Of a DNA stretch of 64,000 nt, positions 1 through 11,170 are shown piece by piece. Source of the DNA: Apostichopus japonicus. Lineage: Eukaryota; Echinodermata; Holothuroidea; Aspidochirotida; Stichopodidae. Within the stretch, counting starts at the first letter, position 1; the number at the start of each line of letters is the position of its first letter. The stretch covers positions 20,149,376 to 20,213,375 of the forward strand of contig NC_092567.1 of the NCBI RefSeq assembly GCF_037975245.1, given 5' to 3'. The notes beneath the pieces were generated by a model. That model was not told the origin of the DNA and ran no database searches. It saw only the letters and a list, made by a program, of their open reading frames with translations. Position numbers and translations under genes: made by a program.

Positions 1-3000
1 AAAATTTAACCAAACCTGGTGGTGGTGATTTGATTGCACTGAGGGTTCCGTCTCTATGAATTTTAACATCTGATCCAGGTAGGTGGAGAAGATTCTGACC
101 GGCCATGATGCTACTGAGGAGGTCTACAGGACTTGATGCTGGCTCTACGGGCTTTACCAACCTAGGACTAGAGACCAAAAATGAATAATATTGTCATATA
201 CATGAAGCTTAAACAACATAGGACTAGAGACCAGAATAACTCTGTCAAATAAACGACAAACCTACCTTGACAAATGTTTTCTTTTATCAAATTAACTATC
301 AGAGTAGGAATAAATTGAAGTGTATATCCGAAAGTTAATGCATTTCTATGAACACAAGACATTTTTTGGCTCACGTATATCCTTCACAAACAAAACCTTT
401 ACTACGGTCTTTGTGCAGCAAACGTGGGGAAAATTGAGGGCTTTAATAATGCCGCAAAAACTCACACTGGGTAAAACGGTCAGTTATCCAAGGTAACATA
501 TTTACTGACATCACATTTCAATCTTTTTTAGGTTGCAAAAAAGGGCTTCAACAAAGTTAATAGAAAGTCCAACTTGGTGCTGGGAACAATAAACAGCAAA
601 TAAAGCACACCAAACATGAAAAGAGACAGAACTTTACACGTTGATGCAAATTTAAGGAATCTCTCATGCTTCTTCGTGTATCTTTCTACTCGCATGTTTC
701 AGCACATCTATTTTTAACAACAACATTTTGCAAGACTATCTTGTGACACAATACAGAAAATTACAGTCAAATAAATCAAAGTTAGATTCCCTCTGTTTTT
801 TTTTGGGCTCCAGAATATTTCTCTCATTTCAGTATTTCACTTTATCACAATTTCTTGTGCTGATAAGTGCTGCTTTGAATATTAACACACAGGGCGTATG
901 ATCACTTAGCCAGTCCATAATTGACAAATATCATCCATATTGCAAATAGATATTTTGGTATGTTACACTTACCCTCTCAATACTGAAGAAATTCTGGGTA
1001 CTGCAACAGGACCAGCCTCATCCCTGGAGAGAGAGAAGAAAATGGTTAACAAGGTTGTCAAAATTTGACACAGACACACAAAACATTCATAGTATCCAGA
1101 AAGAAAGCAAGTAAACAATACATGAAGCTTCCTTAAAAATTTTCCTCAAAATAATCTAGATATTTATTCTGCTCTCACATGAACCCCTTGATACCCATCC
1201 TGACAGCCCAAGATATTTTGCTCAATACTAGCACTATAAGGTCTATCCTTCCCCTTCATGAGATCTTATTTTCAAGAAATGAAAACCCCCCAAAAACAAA
1301 AAACTAAAATACTCACCCAATGTCCTCTAGAGCGTACTGGTCTCCTCGCAGGGAGAGCGGCGTCAGTCCTATGCGAGATCGGAGGGCACCCAGGGAGTTG
1401 TCGTACGATCCACCTTTGCGTGCAGGAATCACACTCCCGCCTCTTGGTTTGCAGAGACCTAATTTTCCTGCCAGTCTAGCTTTTGGCGTTATGGGCAAGA
1501 CCGACTTGGCTGTTCGGGCTTTCTTCCTGCCGCCCTTTCGTCTCCTCGTTTTCCTCTTCCTCTTTCGAGTTGTTTTCCTCTTGCTCCCCTTTCCTTTGGT
1601 GGTTTTTGTGGTCTTCCTCTTTGTGGTTTTTCTTTTCTTCTTCGGCCCCGGTTTGCGTCTTCTCTTCCTGGTGACCTTTCTGACCGTCTTCTTGCGTGCG
1701 GGAGGAGCGACGTTTGGCATGGCCGAGGAACTGACCTGCAACGGTTCCAAGGAGAAACAATACAGTTGGTACAAAGCGATCAGTTGTGTCTAATTCAATA
1801 CCACAGAATAAGTTTCATGAACAATCTCGGTTTTGTTATTCATGCACTTTAAAATGACGATACAAGAATGACAGTGGAATGAAAGAGTAACTCAAGCCCA
1901 AAACCTGGGAGCAGCATGGATGACATCATCTGTAAGCTAACAATTTTCTCATCTCCTAGAACTAGTATCAATAATTGCGATATATTGTAAGACCCAACTT
2001 CCCAAACAAGTTTCCTTGGCAACTCATGTTCTGGTTTCTCCAGACTCAGTCACAACACATAAATTTCTATAGGCTTAAAATCACCCAATAAACACTCCTT
2101 GGAGATTCATAATTGATTGCTGCACATTAGCATGAAAAAGTTTGTGAACAATGGCACCTTTGTGTGTCAATGAGGAAATTTACTGTCCGTTTGCCATTGG
2201 AAAGATTTACTGATCATATTATTTTTCTTTCCGCTGCACAGCTTGTGACCTAAAATAAAAACGTTTTTGGGGTTGCAAACCATTGTTTAAGAAGCGTGAC
2301 TGTATGACGACATCTAGTCTCCTACGTATATGTAAATTTAAATTCCTAGATGAATCATGAAAAGTTCTTAGTTTTCACAGCCGAAGGAAGTACCTTCTCA
2401 TGACTTCAAAATATTAATTAATAAACATAAACCATCAAGACCATGCTGTTGCCAACCTCCGTCATGCTGCTTTTTGTGAGCACTTACAGGTCTTACATAA
2501 GACTCACCGATGGTGTTTCTGTTAGCAGAATAGCTCTCCTAGCTTCATGCACCCTCCTGCGGACTCTTTCAGTGATGCTGGTACGAGCCACATAACGGGG
2601 GATGTCCCTCCTAAGGTTGCTAAAGTATTCTCCTTCATCGTCACTGCTCTCATCTGACACTGAAGCACAGAGATGATCATCAATCCATTAGTGTTGTTTT
2701 GTGATTCAAATTTTTCACGATTTTTATATCAGAATTTTGTAAGTTCTGATGGACACATGATAACTATTATCTTGTGCCTCTTGGCCAAGCACCATTTTAC
2801 AGTAAATGACACTAACAATCCACTTATCCTGAGCTGTTTCTTTAATTCCATGTTTTCCCTCCGCTGCTGCTAATCAGTTTGAAACGTTCATCAAACAGAA
2901 AACGTTTTTCTTCATACTTTCATTACACAGCAAGCTTAATACAGGCTTTACCTCTGTCAGTGACTCTATTATATATTTGCTTACTTAGTTGATTAACACA

Positions 3001-6000
3001 GCAAATTAAAGCCCATGGTTGATTTCAGCATTTCGGTTGTTTTATTAAGAGTACCCAACATGTATGTTCTACTTCTCTGTAAATTCAATAATGTAATCAA
3101 CAAAACATTTCAGTGCAAATGACTTGTAGTTACTTTCACAGCATTCCTTGCACTAGAAGTAGCAATCAGACTAATCTAGTTGACACATCTACCAAAACAG
3201 GCAAATCTTCAGGTATTAGCAGCTCGGAGGCAGTATGGATGCCAATACCTAGCAAATCACCAAGAACTTTATTCATCTCTCAAGACAAATTAAAATGTGG
3301 CAGTTGCATTGCCTCAAGAAGTACGGTATTGCATGATACTACATGTGATGCAGTATTTCTTGGGTTAGGGTTAGAATTTTCCCTAGGGGTTCCCGGTCCA
3401 GAAGATACGTCATTCAATTGGGCTGTATCATGCATGATGACATTGCTCGACATATTAAACTGTGTACAAAACGGTTCTCTTGAGAAATGCTGTCACGTAA
3501 GGATTGGCTGAAAATTATGGTGTACTCATGAATATTTATGAAGTGAAGTCATATGACACATCCAACCGATTTCAACTTTGTGTGGTGAAGTCAGACTTAC
3601 CCTGGTGAGTGGGGGCGCAATTTGGACAGAACCATTCTTCGACGGGGATGGACTCCAGGGGAGGCTCAAGGCATTCGCAATGGTAGCCTTGGTTGCAACC
3701 ATCACACAAGAGAAGGCGGTCTTCATGGTTACTGTGACCGCACATCTAAAAGTATAGATCAAGAGAGATGACTTGCATACATGTCTTTGAAAAGTTTAAA
3801 TTTATTGATATGATGAGACCAGAGCATCTCTTCAAAGTACTATCTTCCTGCTGCAAGACAAGTTGACAAAATGTATCGTTTATAATAATAATAATAAAAA
3901 TAATAAATGCAAATTTATATAGCGCCAATGTCCAGAGGAAAACTAAGACTCAGTGGCGCTAGTGCTCAGGGAAGGCAGACAAAAATAGATAAGTTTTGAG
4001 TCTGTTTTTGAAAATGTTAACGTTGGGTGCCGACTTGATGTGCAGTGGAAGTGAGTTCCAAAGAGTAGGAGCGGCATAAGAAAACGATCTGAAGCTGATT
4101 ATCTGGTAAACCATATAGAAGCGAGTTGGCATAATCCATAATTCATTTATGATGTTTGGATTGAGTTATTCTCTACTCTCATCATCTCATCCTCTCTCCC
4201 TCTCCTCCTTCACCTAAGGTTATTACATCATTATTTCATTCTTTATGTTAACTCCTGTTCATACCAGATGCAGATCCAGGATTTTGAATAGGACTGAGGT
4301 TATTGAAGCAAACTGCCACTATCTGAGGATTCCTCCATGAATTCAAAATTAATGCCAAAATGGTACATTCCGAGGCATATCGAGGCTATGAACTTATGCA
4401 TATAGTTAGTTCTACATGTGCTAACATCACTTACAATAATAAAATATGACCAAATGAGTCCTGACCTGCATTTGAGGTCTTCCATTATCTGAATTTTTGA
4501 TTTTTGTTTCCAGTCAGAACAATTTTCCAGTGCTTACACTAGTACTGCCCTCTCATATCATGATGCATCAATGCACTCTTACTAACCATACTAGCAGTTC
4601 CTTACCTTTAAAAGATAGAAACATCATATTTATTCTGCTCAAAACTGTTATTGCAAGTGCTTTGAAGCATGACATGAAAGTACCTAATAGGAAAGAATTT
4701 GTCCGAATCAGGTGTTCTCATGCCTTTAGTCTTTCGTACAAATGCAAAATGGTTAAGTGCTGAGATACTGAAAGTTCATTTTATATTTAACTATACATGA
4801 CATAGCAACTTAGAAAGTTTGCCCTTTAAGACCCAAACTGAAAACAGGAACTTTGCATTGATATTTTGCACAGTTTTTTGGTGCAAAAACTCCATATATC
4901 CATATTTTAAGAAGTTTGTATTTTATCGTTTTACCTCACAGAAGGTTAGATCATCTTCAGGTATGGGGTCTTCCGCTTTCTTCTTGTCCACTTTGATTGT
5001 CCTCACGACTTCACCGCCGACAGAGTTCTTTACGAGGATACATTCAAAGAAACTCCGATCGACCGGACACGTGGTTACGTTCTGGAAGTGAAGAGAGCAG
5101 AAATGGACAGAACTTACAAGTTTGTTCAGATAACACACTTAGTTGCAGAATATAAAGCAAGATTTCCTTTGCTTTCCGTACTAATAAAATGAAGTTTTGA
5201 GTACTAGCCCTTGTTTTCTTCATTCGCCAAAATATTTTGCATCTAGTGCATGTTCAAGACGATGAGATACTGACTATATTTGTCCGGACCCGAGGCCTGA
5301 CCTTACAATTTTTTGATGATTCAGACCTAGAATTTCACAATTAAGCGACTGGCGACATAATGCAAGCCCTTAAAAAAAATTGACCGGCTAAAATAAAGTT
5401 CCCACTAGCATTATCCTAAATTACCGTACACATCAGTTACTTTACAGGCTATGGGAACTGCTCAATAAATATTTACTGATGATAAGTAGTAACACATAGC
5501 TCCTATAAGGTACCAAAACTCAAGCCATTTCTTTGACTGATAATTGTCAATACTTATCGTGTGGCCTGTGACTGCACCTAGACATGTATATCAAACTGGC
5601 ATTGTTTTGTGTTGTCCACTGACTGTGCTACTTACCACCTCTGATGGCAATATTTGGGGGCGAAAGGGAAAAATGCTATGGATACTTTTTGCATACAGAA
5701 TAAATTGCCAAAGTTACTAGAGGAATGAAACAACCAATTGATCTCAGAGAATAAATTATCTGGTATCACATCGCTAAATCCTATGCAAAATGCATGGAAT
5801 AATTTACCCAGTATAGCACCAGAAAATGCTATGCAAAATGGAAATTGCTATTCAAGTCCAAAGATGTGTAGAAAGTTTTTTTTTTTATTAAACAGGAAGT
5901 GTGTAGAGAGCGTGGTGGCCAATTGGCTAAGGCGTCGGACTCGTGATCCAAGGATTGCTGGCTCGATTCCTGCGTAGTTCATTGCGTTGTGTCCCTGGGC

Positions 6001-7820
6001 AAGATGCTTTATCTCACTTGCATCTCTCCAACCAGGGGTTAAATGGGTACCTGTGAGGTAACTTGTCATTGGGCGCAGTATAGAACTGCTGCCGACTGAA
6101 GGGATTGTCTCTGGGACAGATTATCATTGACCAGGGGTAATATAACGTCCGTAAAGCGCTTTGAGACTTATCGCTGGTACAAAGCGCTATATAAAAAGCA
6201 AATATTAAAATATTATTAAAGAGTACTTTTTCGTTAAGGGACAAAATTCTGAGCCTTCAACAATACAAAATCTGAACACTAAATTATTCCCTGTGATCAG
6301 TTGGTTGAGGTTCTACGCTTGCATCATTTCAGCAAATGAAGATTCAACCAGCAAAATTTAACTTGTCTAATATCAATCCCGAGTCATTTTGTAAAATTAA
6401 TATATACGACACATTAAAAATGAATCTTGTAAACAACTTCAGAAAAATTGTGAACTGAGAAGTATAATTTTGTCATCGATACAAGATGGATTTATTCCCG
6501 GATGATCCTGGGCATCTTTTAGAATGAGAGGAAATTCGGATATGCCACTTACCTTCGCCCATTCTTGGAGACAATCCAAGCAAAAAGTGTGATCGCAGCT
6601 CTCTGGGACACCAATGTCGTTATCTCTGAATTGTAACAAGCATATTGGACACTTGTCAGAGTCATCGTCAGACTCACTCTCCGAGACTTCTTCACCAACG
6701 TCACCATCTTTCCTGCCCTCCTCCTCCTCATCTTGACCCTCACTTTCCTCCTCATCATCCTCATCATCCTCATCCTCTTCTTCCTCATCTCCATCATCTT
6801 CACAACAAAATAAAAATTGAAATGACAAATGGATATTATTTCTTTGCCTGAAAAAAGTGCCTTAGAACCAACTGTTAATGTCATGCATTTCTCGATTACT
6901 GAATAAATTAGTGATCACATTTTGTATTTATAAAAGTTTATGGAGTTTTACTAAAATATATAAAGGAAAAAAAATAAATAAAAATAATATCCAAAAATAA
7001 AAGAAATAATAGCCAAAAAAATATTTTAAAAAAATAAAGAAATAATATCCAAAAAATATATATAAAGAACAGTGTTCAAATTACTTTGCAATTTGCTAAA
7101 TCATTCTCTTATATAGCTGTTTGTTTTCTTTACTTTTGAAACATAGCAAAATCTTGTTGAAAAATTGATTTCCTTGTTTGATTGCAGATGTGACAAGATT
7201 AGTTGTCAAAACAAATTGATGCAAAATATATGATCTGACACAGAAAATACTATAGGAATTCAACAGGCAATTGCACCATTGATGGCATCTGAAAAGTTAT
7301 TATTTGTGCCACTGTACTTTTAAGTTACTCCCATGCCTCCAACCTCCCCACGCCCCCATCCCCCACAGCCAAATTTGCTAACACCGCCGATAGCACATAT
7401 GCTATGAACGGTTTAAAAGTAACCTCAAGCACCGTTGTCACATAGTGAAATATGTTAGTAATATAAATACATATATGAATACAAACCTTCATCAAAACCA
7501 TCTTCGCTACTTGCTTCCTCTGATGAGTCCTGGTCATCCCCCCGCCCCCATCCCCCACAGCCAAATTTGCTAACACCGCCGATAGCACATATGCTATGAA
7601 CGGTTTACAAGTAACCTCAAGCACCGTTGTTACATAGTGAAATATGTTAGTAATATAAATACATATATGAATACAAACCTTCATCAAAACCATCTTCGCT
7701 ACTTGCTTCCTCTGATGAGTCCTGGTCATCTGTCTGGGCAATTTCTCCTTCTACCGGTTCGTTCTCTTCGTCAAAGATACTTTTTTCTCCCCCACCTCCA
7801 TTTTCCATATTGGGAGGCAT
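1..7820 (-). CDS. PHRF1: PHD and RING finger domain-containing protein 1, 5' part (runs off left edge)
   Basis: Nuclear RING-type E3 ligase that in vertebrates reads chromatin through its PHD finger and binds the RNA polymerase II tail. Exons in transcription order: 7820-7679, 6797-6553, 5081-4935, 3745-3601, 2659-2508, 1735-1317, 1023-973, 167-1 (continues). All junctions are GT-AG and keep frame, giving about 489 residues. Seen: an acidic N terminus rich in D/E/S; a RING finger at about residues 97-137 (CPIC, CDHTFC, CLDC, then CPVDR across an intron); a PHD finger at about 177-226 ([29 protein letters not shown]); a Lys/Arg-rich block; and a motif resembling the family's SSLGxLRxxIG-LSL-GD region near exon 6's end. 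The last exon carries the family-typical [13 protein letters not shown] and IHRDGTLS. The start could be the Met at 7820 or at 7808; an upstream coding exon is not excluded because the exon opens at an acceptor (7835) with no stop before the Met. Confidence 0.95.
3883..4130 (-). mobile_element. 3' end of an L2/CR1-like LINE, truncated
   Basis: Read on the minus strand, this piece encodes the usual carboxyl end of a non-LTR retrotransposon ORF2: [15 protein letters not shown], then [10 protein letters not shown], then a stop. A short 3' UTR follows, with ggcgctatataaatttgc and an (ATT)n tail. It lies in a PHRF1 intron in the same orientation as the gene. The 5' part is missing, as is usual for LINE copies. 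Clade assignment from this tail alone is tentative. Confidence 0.8.
5905..6215 (+). mobile_element. tRNA-derived SINE with LINE-like 3' tail
   Basis: The head is tRNA-like: an A-box region (tggccaattggctaaggcg), an anticodon-like stem-loop around ggactcgtgatcc and a B-box (ggctcgattcc). A unique body follows, and the element ends in aaagcgctatataaaaagc plus an AT-rich ATT tail. That tail resembles the 3' end of the LINE fragment at 3883-4130, which fits mobilisation by such a LINE. It sits in a PHRF1 intron, antisense to the gene. No clear target-site duplication was found. Confidence 0.8.
7347..7730. repeat. 192-bp tandem duplication covering the 3' end of PHRF1 coding exon 1
   Basis: Two near-identical copies, about 7347-7538 and 7539-7730, lie head to tail; I see only two clear substitutions between them. 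Each copy contains the last ~50 bases of the PHRF1 exon, its splice donor and the start of the following intron. The right copy is the functional one because it joins the rest of the exon. The left copy has lost the exon start; it is preceded by a G-rich stretch on the minus strand and has no convincing acceptor. Confidence 0.9.
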
Positions 7821-7835
7821 TAGCCCAATAAGGCT

Positions 7836-9247
7836 CTGTAGATTAAGTATATACACAAGTCAGACAGATGTTAAGATAATTTGCTTGCTCTTACATGTTA
7901 CCATTAATTGGTATTCTACCAAAAAAAAAAAATGTTTCTGTAGATAAATAAAATTTCAATGCAGTTGCTGAATTTCACTCTGATGTTTTTAACTGAACAT
8001 CTAGAAATCTTGAAAGTGTTTCTTTTCATACAGAATCCCAATTCCTCTATTTAAGGCTAAATCCTAAATGTGATAACAATATCAACAATAGTCCTACTTG
8101 TTACACTGATTTTAGGCCTAGGCTAGCCTAACAATAGGTCTAACTAAGCCTAGCCTTGTATAAACCCAACCTTGGCAGACCCGTACTTCAGCAACTGTAT
8201 TAAATGTCAAATAAAAGTCGCTTGTTGCAAACAATTAACTTGATCACAAATTGCCCAATCGCATAGAAATACGATAGGGCTAGCCATAGCCTTTGGCCAG
8301 CATCATGAACAGATTCGATAACATTAGGCCGATAATTAATAAGTACACAACAGTAAAGATGTGAACGTTAGGCAGTCCAGTGGCAAACCCAGTGTAGAAA
8401 GAATTGCCCCAAAGGGAAAAGCGTCTTAAACAGTTATAGGCAACCAAACAAACATAAAGTCACAAAACCTAGAACAAAAATTGATCATGTTACTGAAAAT
8501 TCTTCCTTACGTTACATTTCCCGACGGAACAGCAAAATCAGTTAGTCTTCGTAACTTTTCTACTAACGTATATCCTAATCCTATCCATAGGCCTAGGTAC
8601 CTTTGAAGCAGTTTCTCTGACTGTCAATCCCATCAAACCTTGCGCAGTTCCTTTAAAAACTGATGGGGTAATCAGTTATCACAAATTGCGACAAGGCGAT
8701 TATTTGAGGCCATTTTGTGTCCTATGCACGTTTCGGTGGTATATAATTTTGAGTAAAAGAAGAACGGAACACACTGAATAGGAAAGAGTTTGAAGTTATA
8801 AAAGAGGATCAAAATCCAAGAATTCTGTGGAAATTTTCATTCATTATCTAATTGCTATTTCAAAATATCTTCAGCTGAGTTTGTAAATTTTGAAACTTGA
8901 ATCAAACAAGTGTGATGTCATACAAAATACACAACTACACAAATTGTTTGTTTTCTTCAAACTGTCAGTTTTCTAGTTTATGTTCTCTTGTACAATTATA
9001 ACATATGGTGTTTTTTAATCTTGCATGAAACCATGTTTTAAGTTTGCAACTACTGTTTTAATTTTGTATGAAACCATATTTATTCAAAGGTGAAAACAAT
9101 AACTTTAAAACAACAAAAATCAAAACAACTATGTTTTTGGGGTGCATCTGAGATCATATTTGCTTGTTCTACAAGAGTGATTCAAAACAATGTCACATTT
9201 CATTTGGAAAACCACGCCATGTAAGATTTAGTCACACCAATATGCAT
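7836..9247. other. PHRF1 5' region, no coding sequence seen
   Basis: This should hold the PHRF1 first intron, 5' UTR exon and promoter. It contains a cluster of aggcctaggc-type words at about 8110-8160 and 8588-8600. On the minus strand a YY1-like word (acaaaatggcc) lies near 8710-8720 and could mark a transcription start, but that is a guess. No ORF with family resemblance was found. Confidence 0.4.
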
Positions 9248-9585
9248 ACGTATATGGCAAGCCATATGTGCAATAATTCAATAAACCGAGTTTATCGCCG
9301 TTAAACTCAGTTTATCGCTCGATAAACCGAGTTTATCGAATTGGAACTATGTTTTTCGATCGAAAAGCATAGTTCCTCAAGAAAATTTGATAAACTGAGT
9401 TTAAACTGACTCAAAAAACTTAGATTATCGATTAAGAGACCTCTGCTTTTCGCGCGATAAACTGAGTTTATCTCGAAAAACACTGTTATCCAGTCGATAA
9501 ACTCAGTTTATCGATCGAAAAACAGAGTTTATCGGCGATAAACTCGGTTTATCGAATTATTGCACATGTGGCTTGCCATATACGT
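9248..9585. mobile_element. Fold-back / MITE element with long terminal inverted repeats
   Basis: The left end (acgtatatggcaagcca, then atgtgcaataattc) reappears inverted at the right end with few mismatches over roughly 50 bases. The interior is made of short palindromes of the form gataaactcagtttatc, repeated at least six times and interspersed with cgaaaaac words, so the whole single strand can fold back on itself. No ORF and no certain target-site duplication. It is probably a non-autonomous DNA transposon. Confidence 0.75.
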
Positions 9586-11170
9586 GCCACTGGCTTGTAT
9601 ATTAGCCCTGCCGCAGGCTGTCAGGCTGACAAGGGATAAGTGATTTTTGTGTGTGGCATGAGGTGGGGTGTGGAGAGGGTGACGGGTACGAACTAGTCTG
9701 TGCTGTACGGATTGGGTGAGACAGATTACACGTGTGGCTCGAATAACTCTTAGAAAAGTCAGCGAAAAAAAGTGTGCGTGGGGTATGCCGGTGTTCATCC
9801 CGGAAATTATAATATGAGAAAACCTGTTCAATGACCTTCTGTGTTTTGTTGACTTTATATAAACTTCGGAGTCTCTAAACTATTAAAAAATAATGTGCGT
9901 GTCGTTCTTTATGTAATACACTAAACTAATCTATGATTGTAAATGAATCGAACATATAACACAATCTGCCCAGTAGGTCGATCCACTTCTCTGGAATTTC
10001 GACAGCAACGAAAAAGATATAAAAAGACATATAACCGAAGTTCAATTAATTGTTTGATATAGTGAAGCCATCTATGGAACGCTTGCACATGCGCACAACC
10101 AAAACTTATTACACGTGATTAATATAACATATATGCATCACGATCGATAGGTACCCTTCGTGAAATTACATTGAGGCCCGCCTGCCAACTATATGGCCCT
10201 GAAAGATTCAGGTAACCCATTGTGGATTTGCGCGTAAACCACGTTACATGTGACTAACACGTTGGCCTTACGCTACAGCGCGTAACAAAGAAGATCCATT
10301 TAATCCTGTTTACAGCAGTACTAGTCATCTTATGTCTTCAATTGAGACTACTCATGCGTGACACTTATACATCATCAACCGGATGGTTTCCGGCCCTTTG
10401 AAAAGAACAAAGAACGGAATTCAAAGGATACTGTACATCGGTACCGTACCTTGGACCGCGAATTTACATTCTCATGTATGCATGCCTACGTGGTACTTTA
10501 TGATGAAAGAAGAAGTAAGCAAATCGGAAATCACATGAACTACTCAGACTAAAGTTTATTGAATAGTCGATCAGTTTACATGAACACCACCACTAGATTG
10601 GACACAGTTAAATGTGCACATTATTTGAGACTACAAATGGTCAGGAGTACAAGTGCGCCCATAATCCATATTAAATTCTTTTTTAGTCCGGCTGTTTTCG
10701 GTTGAGTGTTACATTGATTTCAAATATTACTTTTGTCTTCGACATAAGTTATACCAGGCCTCTCTATACTAGGTCTGATTTTTTTATCGTAGAATTTCAG
10801 GCATAGCACGTTTGTGGCAGTCAAGGTGAACCTCCAATTCAATCCTTCACCTCTTTGTTTTCACTTTTGAGGAAAGAAACATATCTTTCTCTCTATTCAC
10901 TTGATTCACGACTTTTCGTTTGTGCAATTTTTGGAAGGGGCGTGTCAAAGCGTATGTTGTTTGTTTACCTGTTTACGGACTTCGCGTTGCTACGAAAACC
11001 ATCGTCTGCTGTCAATCAAAGTGCTAGTGATTTCGTGGAAATGGTTTTGCCTTACTACTACTACCATAGAATGTACTAGACGCAATATCATTAACATATA
11101 GGACTCGTTAGTACGTTACACGTACATATTTATCCTAAGCTTGAGTTGTGAAACGTATATTCTACACATT
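9586..11170. other. Divergent intergenic region and RFESD 5' region
   Basis: No gene seen. The short ORFs here lack any recognisable similarity. The RFESD promoter and 5' UTR should lie in the last few hundred bases, but no TATA box or other decisive signal is visible. Confidence 0.35.

Noticed and set aside
1320-1793. 157-codon plus-strand ORF opposite PHRF1
   Set aside because: Shadow of the basic Lys/Arg-rich PHRF1 exon on the other strand; the minus frame matches the family and has splice sites.
3361-3385. Telomere-like gggttaggg word
   Set aside because: Only two units; no array.
7325-7741. 138-codon minus-strand ORF with an internally repeated protein
   Set aside because: Created by the 192-bp tandem duplication in a frame other than PHRF1; mostly intron sequence.
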